From: Chloroflexota bacterium
GTDB taxonomy: Bacteria; Chloroflexota; Anaerolineae; UBA1429
Length of the DNA stretch: 8,941 bases
Direction: 5' to 3'
Assembly: GCA_012513595.1 (NCBI GenBank)
Contig: JAAZBY010000662.1
Coordinates: forward strand, 1-8,941
In this document: one piece after another, positions 1-4,907 of the stretch
Position numbering within the stretch: position 1 is the first letter of the stretch
Layout of the letters: the number at the start of each line of letters is the position of its first letter
Made by a program: the position numbers and the translations under genes
The notes under the pieces: generated by a model
What the model was told of the DNA's origin: nothing
The model's input: the letters and a program-made list of their open reading frames with translations, nothing else
The model's database searches: none

Positions 1-1
1 G

Positions 2-784
2 CGCGAGGTGCAGCCGACGGGGATCGGCGCCTGCCGCGGAGCGGCCGTGTACTTTATCCAGAGTTCTGGCTTTGTGGTCGAAGACGTCCACGAGACGGGC
101 TTTGTGGGCGAGGGGCTGGGCTTCCAGATGTGCAGCCACGTGCTGATCCGCGGCTGCCGCTTTGCCCAGAACACCGGCAACGGCTACCACCCCGGCGCGG
201 GCAGCACCGGGGTGCTCTTCCAGGACTGTGAGTCGCTGGGGAACGACCTGGCGGGATTCTACTTTTGCGTGCGTGCCAACCACATCACGGTGCGCGGCTG
301 CACCTTTGCGGAGAACCGCGTGGCGGGGCTGTCGGTGGGTACGCGCGATTGCCACAACCTCGTCGAGGACTGCCGCATGGAGCGGAACGAGGGCCCGGGC
401 ATTCTGCTGCGCCCCAACGTCCGGCCGGTGGAGGTGCACTCCTGCGTGTTCCGGCGCTGTGCCGTGTCGGCGAACGCCCGCACGGCCGGGCGCGGGCAGA
501 TCGACATCCTGGGTGACGCCCACGACGTCGTGCTGGAGGGCAACGAGATCGCCGGCCTGGCGGGCCAGGAAAAGCCCGGCATCTACCTGGCCCCGTCGGC
601 CCAGCGGATCACGCTGAGAGGCAACACGATCGTGGGCTGCTTCCCGGAGGTTGTGGCGCTGAGCGCGCAGCAGGCGGACGAGCCGGCGCCGTTCACCCAC
701 GGGCAGCTGCAGGCGGGGGAGGGGGCCTATCGGCACCTGGGCTTGCCGGAGCCGGAGCGCTGCCCTGAACGCGGCGTTGGCTGA
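2..784 (+). CDS. Right-handed parallel beta-helix protein, 5'-truncated
   Basis: The reading frame is open to the left edge, so the GTG at position 8 is probably an internal Val and the true start lies upstream; about 260 residues of the C-terminal part are visible. The protein consists of successive beta-helix rungs with the pattern hydrophobic-x-G/D-C/N-x-hydrophobic (IRGCRF, FQDCES, VRGCTF, VEDCRM, VHSCVF, LEGNEI, LRGNTI). This is the signature of PbH1 repeats (pectate-lyase-like superfamily). Counting the GTG as residue 1, the ladder Cys sit at 50, 74, 98, 122 and 146, then Asn at 179 and 206. Members of this fold are often polysaccharide lyases, epimerases or surface proteins, but no catalytic Lys/Arg cluster can be assigned here, so the substrate is unknown. 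After about residue 212 the repeats stop and a short polar tail follows. Secretion cannot be judged because the N-terminus is missing. The gene converges on the next one and ends 10 bases before a strong hairpin. Confidence 0.85.
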   Translation, partial: REVQPTGIGACRGAAVYFIQSSGFVVEDVHETGFVGEGLGFQMCSHVLIRGCRFAQNTGNGYHPGAGSTGVLFQDCESLGNDLAGFYFCVRANHITVRGCTFAENRVAGLSVGTRDCHNLVEDCRMERNEGPGILLRPNVRPVEVHSCVFRRCAVSANARTAGRGQIDILGDAHDVVLEGNEIAGLAGQEKPGIYLAPSAQRITLRGNTIVGCFPEVVALSAQQADEPAPFTHGQLQAGEGAYRHLGLPEPERCPERGVG

Positions 785-794
785 TCGCCCGCGA

Positions 795-832
795 ACGGCG
801 GCCGCCGCAGACTGTCCTGCGGCGGCCGCTGT
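795..832. terminator. Convergent hairpin terminator between beta-helix and TIM-barrel genes
   Basis: The perfect 13-bp arms GCGGCCGCCGCAG (798-810) and CTGCGGCGGCCGC (817-829) enclose a 6-base loop. In RNA the stem extends to 795/832 through one G-U wobble. It lies 10 bases after the stop at 784 and 11 bases beyond the stop of the minus-strand gene at 844, so it can serve both. No T-run follows on either strand, so classical intrinsic termination is uncertain. Confidence 0.6.
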
Positions 833-843
833 GGCATCAGGTC

Positions 844-1707
844 TCAGCCGGCCCCGCTGAGCGGGCTAAAGCGCCGCGTGTAGGCAGCGTTGAGGCCTAT
901 CTGGTCCTCGTACTCGGGGTACATGCCGACGATGATCGCGTCGGTGGGCTTGATCTCGCGGAAGGCCTGCTCAAAGGCGGCCTCCACCGTCTCCGGCCGG
1001 TCGCACAGGCGGCCGGCCGCCAGGATCTTGAAGGCCAAGCAGGGGAGCGAGGTCGCGCGCATGGCGCGGTACATGCGCGGGGGGTCCTCCTCCAGGTAGA
1101 CCTCGCGGACGGGGATGGGCACCTTGCCCAGCAGCGCACGCAGCTCCTCGCGCGTGCGGTGCCGCTCGTACACGCAGGTCATGTAGAAATCGATGTCCCA
1201 CCCCTTACTCTCGACATAATCCACCACGGCGGGCATGTGCGTCGAGATGCCGACCATCACCCCCAGGTCGCGCGCGCGAGAGAGGAGCGGCACGATCGTA
1301 TCTAGCTCGCCGCTGCGAAAGAGCCTGTCGGTGACCTCGCCATGGTGCGCCACGGCGATGGCGCCGCCCGCCACGCTGCGCGTCAGCTGATCGGGGGAGG
1401 TGGCATCCTCATGGACCAGAGAGATGTAGCCAAGCCGGCCCCCGGCGGCGCGGTGTGCGGCAAAGTGGCCCAGGTTGCCTGGGCCTGACTGCCAGGCGGT
1501 GATGCCGGCGTTCTCGCAGTCGGCCAGGAAGCGCAGGATCTGCTCATCGGTAAAGTAGCGCCGCATCTGCATGTTGACGAAGCGGCTGAGGTGTGATCCG
1601 CCGTTCACGGGGTTCGCGCCGGCAATCAGGCGTGAGAGCGTGTGTGGGCCAAAGGGAACGGTCGGCAGCGGTGCACTACTAGTCTCAGATATCTGACGGT
1701 TCTGCAT
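844..1707 (-). CDS. Aldo/keto reductase-like TIM-barrel protein
   Basis: This 287-residue protein carries no signal peptide and is probably cytoplasmic. The start is ATG at 1707, with AGAGGAG (1723-1717) 9 bases upstream. The N-terminus (PHTLSRLIAGANPVNG, residues 21-36) resembles the first strand of aldo/keto reductases. Next comes a helix containing FTDEQILRF (52-60), and AGITAWQSGPG (67-77) fits the second strand. AVAHHGEVTDRLF (118-130) matches the region that carries the AKR active-site His, GVMVGISTHMP (149-159) looks like a middle strand, and LAFKILAAGRL (224-234) and IIVGMYPEYEDQI (258-270) look like the last barrel strands. The Asp-Tyr-Lys-His tetrad of true AKRs is not complete: the Tyr and Lys of the early loops are not evident. 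Activity may therefore differ, and the protein may be a sugar-binding or lyase-like barrel. It lies 65 bases downstream of the LysM glycosidase gene on the same strand with a hairpin between, so partial co-transcription is possible. Confidence 0.7.
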   Translation of the reverse strand: MQNRQISETSSAPLPTVPFGPHTLSRLIAGANPVNGGSHLSRFVNMQMRRYFTDEQILRFLADCENAGITAWQSGPGNLGHFAAHRAAGGRLGYISLVHEDATSPDQLTRSVAGGAIAVAHHGEVTDRLFRSGELDTIVPLLSRARDLGVMVGISTHMPAVVDYVESKGWDIDFYMTCVYERHRTREELRALLGKVPIPVREVYLEEDPPRMYRAMRATSLPCLAFKILAAGRLCDRPETVEAAFEQAFREIKPTDAIIVGMYPEYEDQIGLNAAYTRRFSPLSGAG

Positions 1708-1740
1708 GTGAGCGCACTCCTCTAGCAGCTGACGCGGTAT

Positions 1741-1760
1741 GGGGGCGGACGGCCGCCCCC
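1741..1760 (-). terminator. Hairpin after the LysM glycosidase gene
   Basis: GGGGGCGG (1741-1748) and CCGCCCCC (1753-1760) form an 8-bp stem with a 4-base loop, 12 bases past the stop codon of the LysM glycosidase gene on the minus strand. It lacks a U-tract, so it could be a leaky terminator or an mRNA 3'-end stabiliser ahead of the TIM-barrel gene. Its 16-base core recurs at 3745-3760. Confidence 0.5.
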
Positions 1761-1772
1761 GCCATCGATAGC

Positions 1773-3704
1773 CTACTTGGGCATGCTGCGCAGGGCGTCG
1801 TAGGCCGGGCGCCCCAAGACGCCGAACTGGGCCATCTCCGTCCCCGGGTTGGAGACGTTAAAGTTCAGGTTCCACACAAAGGCCGGCCCTACGTATCCCC
1901 ATTTCCGCATCATGGTCAGCGCCTCGACGAGGTAACTCGCCTGTTCCCCCTCGCTGACGTCGCGCGCGTACTCGTACCCGGCCGAAGGGTTGGCGGCGCT
2001 GGCCCAGCCGAACTCCGTCGGCCAGAGCGCCTTGGCCGAGTCTCCGTAGGCGACCATCGTCTGGCGGTAGCGCGTCATCGTCTCGTAAAAGTAGAAGGAG
2101 GGGTGTGCCTTAAAGTCGGGCTCGGCGGGGTTCGTGTAGCCCATGCGCGCCGAGGGCGGGTTGTTGTACCCCGAGGGGTGCACGCCGAGGGCATCCATGC
2201 AGCTCTTGCAGCCGGCCTGGTACATACTGCGCAGGTAGGTGACGTCGTCGATGGCCGTCACGCCGTCATTGACGCCGGTCGGCGTCAGGCCGCCGGCGAC
2301 GACGATCATCCCGGCGTCCTGGGCACGGATGGCCTGGTACGAGGCGCAGAGCATGCGCACGTAGCGCCCGGCGTCGAGCGGCTCTCCGCCCCACTCGTGC
2401 ACGAGATTCTGCTCGTTCCAGACCTCGATCGCGGCGACCCTGCCCTTGTAGCGGGCCGCCAGGGCGCCCACAAAGTCGGCCAGGTCCTGCGGGTTGGCCG
2501 GCGGGCCCTCGAGGCTCAGGTTCGAGCCGGACGAGCGCGCCCAGTTGGGCGCCTTGCACACGGAGACGAGCAGGCGCAGGCCGCGCGCGTTCACGGCGTC
2601 CGCGAGGCGGTCGAGCTCGCCCCAGTCGTACTGCCCCTTGCCGCCGCCCTCGAACTGCTTCCAGGGGATCTGGACCTTGATCCAGCCGAACCCGGCCCCG
2701 ACGGTCGCGTCAAGGGCTTGGGCGACGTCGGCGCCGAACCAGGGCTGAATCTGAAAGCCGTAGGCAAAGCCCGCCGAGCCGGACGGCGGGAGCGGCGCGG
2801 GCGCCGGGCCGGGCGTCGCTCCGCCCCCGTCAGAACCTCCCGGGATCCACAGTCGCTGGCCCACGCGGATCAGGTTGGCGTTGGCCAGCTTGTTGGCCTG
2901 CATGATGGCCCCGACCGTGACGCCGTAGCGCTGGGCGATGCGGCCGAGCGTGTCTCCCGAGCGGACGGTGTACCAGGCGCCCCCGGCCGAGGGCGTCTCC
3001 GTCGGCGCCGGAGTCGTGGGCGGGTCGGCGGTGGGCGCCGGCGTGGCACCCGCGGCGCCCGGGATCCACAGTCGCTGGCCGACCCGGATCAGGTTCGGGT
3101 TGCGCAGGCCGTTGGCCTGCATGATGGCCGCGCTGGTGGTACGGTAGCGCACGGCGATCTGCCCGAGGGTGTCTCCGCGGCGCACCGTGTACCAGACCCC
3201 GTCACCGGGCTCTGGCGTGGGCGTGATGGAGGGGGCGGGAGTGGCCGTTGCCACCGGCGGCGCGGTCGGGGTGCCGCCCGAGGCGCCCGGGATCCACAGG
3301 CGCTGGCCCACGCGGATCAAGTTCGGGTTGCTAATGCCGTTGGCCCGCTGGAGCGCGGCGATTGTCGTCCCGTGGCGGAGGGCGATCTGGCCCAGCGTAT
3401 CACCGCGCTGAACGACGTACCAGGTCCCGTCGCCGGATTGCTGCGCCGGCGCGGCGGCCGCCGTCAGCGGCAGGGCCAGCAGGGCGATGAGGAGTAAGCA
3501 GGCGAGGAGGACGCCTCGCCCGGGCGCGAGGAGGACGCCTCGCCCGGGCGCGAGGAGGACGCCTCGCCCGGGCGCGAGGAAGACGCCTCGCCCGGGCGCG
3601 AGGAAAGCGCCTCGCCCGGGCGCGAGGAAAGCGCCTCGCCCGGGCGCGAGGGAACCGCCTCGCCGGCGCCGGCCGCGTCCCTCCGGTGTGATCTCAGAGG
3701 CCAT
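1773..3704 (-). CDS. Secreted triple-LysM protein with GH-A-type glycosidase domain
   Basis: This 643-residue protein starts at ATG 3704, preceded by AAAGGAG (3718-3712) at 7 bases. An in-frame ATG at 3725 would add seven residues but lacks such a site. The order is: Arg-rich N-terminus; six copies of the octapeptide LAPGRG[AV][FL] (residues about 19-66); a hydrophobic signal core ending in Leu/Ala-rich sequence (about 67-87); and three LysM domains (about 95-139, 171-215, 244-288), each running from a WY-V-GDTL motif to RVGQRLWIPG and separated by Pro/Thr-rich linkers. A TIM-barrel domain (about 312-643) follows. It shows the clan GH-A pattern of AAIEVWNEQN, with Glu431 as likely acid/base, and LWPTEFGW, with Glu564 as likely nucleophile. 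The layout resembles GH39/GH5-like proteins common in Chloroflexota; the exact family and substrate cannot be set by eye. LysM domains bind peptidoglycan or chitin-type glycans, so the protein is probably held at the cell wall. The unusually long, repeat-filled region before the hydrophobic core is odd. Confidence 0.85.
   Translation of the reverse strand: MASEITPEGRGRRRRGGSLAPGRGAFLAPGRGAFLAPGRGVFLAPGRGVLLAPGRGVLLAPGRGVLLACLLLIALLALPLTAAAAPAQQSGDGTWYVVQRGDTLGQIALRHGTTIAALQRANGISNPNLIRVGQRLWIPGASGGTPTAPPVATATPAPSITPTPEPGDGVWYTVRRGDTLGQIAVRYRTTSAAIMQANGLRNPNLIRVGQRLWIPGAAGATPAPTADPPTTPAPTETPSAGGAWYTVRSGDTLGRIAQRYGVTVGAIMQANKLANANLIRVGQRLWIPGGSDGGGATPGPAPAPLPPSGSAGFAYGFQIQPWFGADVAQALDATVGAGFGWIKVQIPWKQFEGGGKGQYDWGELDRLADAVNARGLRLLVSVCKAPNWARSSGSNLSLEGPPANPQDLADFVGALAARYKGRVAAIEVWNEQNLVHEWGGEPLDAGRYVRMLCASYQAIRAQDAGMIVVAGGLTPTGVNDGVTAIDDVTYLRSMYQAGCKSCMDALGVHPSGYNNPPSARMGYTNPAEPDFKAHPSFYFYETMTRYRQTMVAYGDSAKALWPTEFGWASAANPSAGYEYARDVSEGEQASYLVEALTMMRKWGYVGPAFVWNLNFNVSNPGTEMAQFGVLGRPAYDALRSMPK
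2841..3422 (-). repeat. Three intragenic LysM repeats
   Basis: The LysM domains are encoded at about 3288-3422, 3060-3194 and 2841-2975, a period of roughly 220-230 bases. They are similar at the DNA level as well as in protein: GGGATCCACAG followed by CGCTGGCC recurs near the C-terminal end of each. This suggests duplication within the gene. The Pro/Thr linkers between them differ in sequence. Confidence 0.75.
3502..3663 (-). repeat. 24-bp in-frame tandem repeat, six units plus partial flanks
   Basis: Six head-to-tail 24-base units run from 3514 to 3657, with partial copies on both sides. On the plus strand each unit begins with the invariant 18-mer CCTCGCCCGGGCGCGAGG and ends in a variable hexamer: AGGACG twice, AAGACG once, AAAGCG twice, GAACCG once. 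The core holds CTCGC/GCGAG arms around a CCGGGC centre. The period is a multiple of three, so on the minus strand each unit encodes an octapeptide (LAPGRGVL, LAPGRGVF or LAPGRGAF) just before the signal-peptide hydrophobic core. Identical units sit nearest the hydrophobic core, and the most diverged unit is at the N-terminal end. Confidence 0.95.
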
Positions 3705-3744
3705 GAGGAGTCTCCTTTCCGGCATGCGATGATGCGCTGCACCT

Positions 3745-3760
3745 GGGGCGGACGGCCGCC
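3745..3760. repeat. 16-base imperfect palindrome, second copy of the 1742-1757 sequence
   Basis: GGGGCGGACGGCCGCC here is identical to 1742-1757 and can form a GGCGG/CCGCC stem with a 4-base loop. The two copies bracket the LysM glycosidase gene in the same orientation. This copy lies just downstream of the predicted -10 box for that gene, so it would be near the 5' end of the mRNA. Confidence 0.6.
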
Positions 3761-3769
3761 TGCCACGGC

Positions 3770-3775
3770 ATTATA
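3770..3775 (-). promoter_or_regulatory. -10 box for the LysM glycosidase gene
   Basis: The minus strand reads TATAAT, a perfect sigma-70-type -10 box, 65 bases upstream of the ATG at 3704. Transcription would begin near 3763 and give a leader of about 60 bases. The hexamer 17 bases further upstream, TTTCGC, is a poor -35 match, so an activator or another sigma factor may be involved. Confidence 0.5.
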
Positions 3776-3930
3776 GCGCCGCACGGGGCGCGGCGAAAGG
3801 CACTGTGCCACCGCCCCGCGACGCTCGCACGCGGGCGGCGGCTGTGGTAGATTCCGCCTCAGGAGGAAGGGGCGCCCGCGCGCCGCCGGCCGAGCCGATC
3901 CGGCCCGGACGAGGCGCCCCGAGCACAACC

Positions 3931-4710
3931 GTGCCCACGGGTGAACCAGCGTGGACTGCCGACACAGGCGCAGGGGTCTGCTTCCGCTTCTACGGTGAGC
4001 TGAACGAGCTGATCTCACCGCGCAGAAGGGGGGTCCTCTTCTGGCTCGCGCTGCGCACGCCGACTGGTGTGAAGGACGCCATCGAGTCCCTCGGCGTTCC
4101 CCATACGGAGGTCGACCTGATCCTCGTGAACGGGGAGGCAGTGGGCTGGGGGGTGCGGCTCGCGCCGGGGGACCGCGTCAGCGTCTATCCGCGCTTCACG
4201 TCGTTGGACGTCAGCAGCCTGGGGCGCCTCCGCGATGACCCACCCGCAGGCCGCTTTGTGCTGGACGGGCACCTGGGGCGGCTGGCCGGCCTGCTGAGGA
4301 TGCTCGGCCTCGACGCCCTCTACCGCCGCGACTATGCGGACGCAGAGCTTGCCCAGATCAGCCACGACGAGGGGCGCATCGTGCTCACCCGTGACCGCGG
4401 GCTGCTGAAGCGTGCCATCGTCGTCCATGGGTACCTCGTGCGTAGCGATGCCCCGCAAACCCAAGTGCGTGAGGTGCTGCGGCGCTTTGGCCTGGACGGG
4501 GCTCTTGCCCCGCTCACCCGCTGCCTGCGCTGTAACGAGGTGTTGCTGCCGGTGGACAAGGCCGACGTCGCGCAGCGCCTGCTGCCGCGCACCAGGCGCT
4601 ACTACGAGGAGTTCTGGGCCTGCCCCCGTTGTGGGCGGATCTACTGGGAGGGGTCCCACGCGGCCCACATGCGGCGGACCGTGCAGGCGCTGGTGGCGCG
4701 GGGAGAGTAG
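3931..4710 (+). CDS. Mut7-C RNase-domain protein with ubiquitin-like N-terminal domain
   Basis: From GTG 3931 this protein has 259 residues. Homology-like sequence begins at FRFYGELNELI (residues 18-28), the first strand of the Mut7-C ubiquitin-like (ThiS/MoaD-type) domain. That domain runs through EVDLILVNGEAVGWG to GDRVSVYPRF (about 80-89). A Mut7-C RNase (PIN-like) domain follows: FVLDGHLGRLAGLLRMLGLD, with Asp112, and RIVLTRDRGLLKR, with Asp155, are the expected acidic metal-binding positions. A zinc ribbon closes the protein, with Cys198/Cys201 (CLRC) and Cys231/Cys234 (CPRC) followed by GRIYWEGSH. Family members are presumed ribonucleases; their RNA target is generally not established. 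In-frame GTGs at 3805 and 3844 would add up to 42 low-complexity residues with poor codon choice, so 3931 is preferred, though no clear ribosome site precedes any of the three. AGGAGGA at 3860-3866 has no start codon at a usable distance. The gene is divergent from the LysM glycosidase gene. Confidence 0.85.
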   Translation: MPTGEPAWTADTGAGVCFRFYGELNELISPRRRGVLFWLALRTPTGVKDAIESLGVPHTEVDLILVNGEAVGWGVRLAPGDRVSVYPRFTSLDVSSLGRLRDDPPAGRFVLDGHLGRLAGLLRMLGLDALYRRDYADAELAQISHDEGRIVLTRDRGLLKRAIVVHGYLVRSDAPQTQVREVLRRFGLDGALAPLTRCLRCNEVLLPVDKADVAQRLLPRTRRYYEEFWACPRCGRIYWEGSHAAHMRRTVQALVARGE

Positions 4711-4719
4711 ACCGGTCAG

Positions 4720-4742
4720 TATAATGAGGCGTCAAGACGCCT
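4720..4742 (+). promoter_or_regulatory. TATAAT box abutting a perfect 16-bp palindrome (possible operator)
   Basis: TATAAT at 4720-4725 is a consensus -10 box, 10 bases after the Mut7-C stop. From 4727 to 4742 lies AGGCGTCAAGACGCCT, a perfect palindrome that would cover the predicted start site near 4732. Such placement is typical of a repressor site. No convincing -35 hexamer is seen. As RNA the same bases could make only a 5-bp stem with a 6-base loop, so a terminator for the preceding gene is less likely. Confidence 0.5.
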
Positions 4743-4771
4743 TCCGAGGCGGCACAGGAGGTGTTTCGCCG

Positions 4772-4818
4772 GTTCACCCTTGTTCAACGTCGTTCACCGA
4801 TAGTACCTGACGTAGGAT
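4772..4818 (+). promoter_or_regulatory. Three 10-bp-spaced GTTCAMC direct repeats and a downstream -10-like box
   Basis: GTTCACC (4772-4778), GTTCAAC (4782-4788) and GTTCACC (4792-4798) are spaced exactly 10 bases apart, one helical turn. TAGGAT (4813-4818, 4/6 to the -10 consensus) follows 11 bases after the third 10-base unit. Direct repeats placed about 10 bases before a -10 box are the known architecture of OmpR/PhoB-type activated promoters, and GTTCACC resembles the actinobacterial PHO-box unit, although PHO units usually repeat at 11 bases. The likely controlled gene is the FAD oxidase at 4908. Confidence 0.5.
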
Positions 4819-4848
4819 GTGCTGTTCTGGGCGGACAGGAGGGGCTCA

Positions 4849-4865
4849 GCCGGCCGAGGGCCGGC
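4849..4865 (+). other. Leader hairpin upstream of the FAD oxidase gene
   Basis: GCCGGCC and GGCCGGC form a perfect 7-bp stem around the 3-base loop GAG in the leader, ending 33 bases before the ribosome binding site. No U-tract or alternative pairing partner is obvious, so a role in attenuation is unproven. Confidence 0.35.
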
Positions 4866-4907
4866 GTCGAGGGGGCCCATCCATCACCAACGACCAGCGG
4901 AGGTGCT

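Noticed and set aside
2103..3497. Long open frame of 464 codons on the plus strand, antisense to the LysM glycosidase
   Set aside because: It has no recognisable domain and an Arg/Gly/Val-rich composition, as expected from the antisense of a GC-rich gene. The minus-strand frame has clear LysM and glycosidase motifs.
3489..3507. Lipobox-like LLAC in the LysM glycosidase N-terminus
   Set aside because: The Cys comes before, not after, the hydrophobic core, so lipoprotein processing there is unlikely.
3502..3663. CRISPR-like array
   Set aside because: Units are contiguous with only a 6-base variable part, lie inside a coding region and keep its frame; there are no spacers and no cas genes.
4761..4907. 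49-residue upstream extension of the FAD oxidase
   Set aside because: The extension has no family resemblance and covers the direct repeats and leader hairpin; ATG 4908 has a strong GGAGG site and gives the usual family length.
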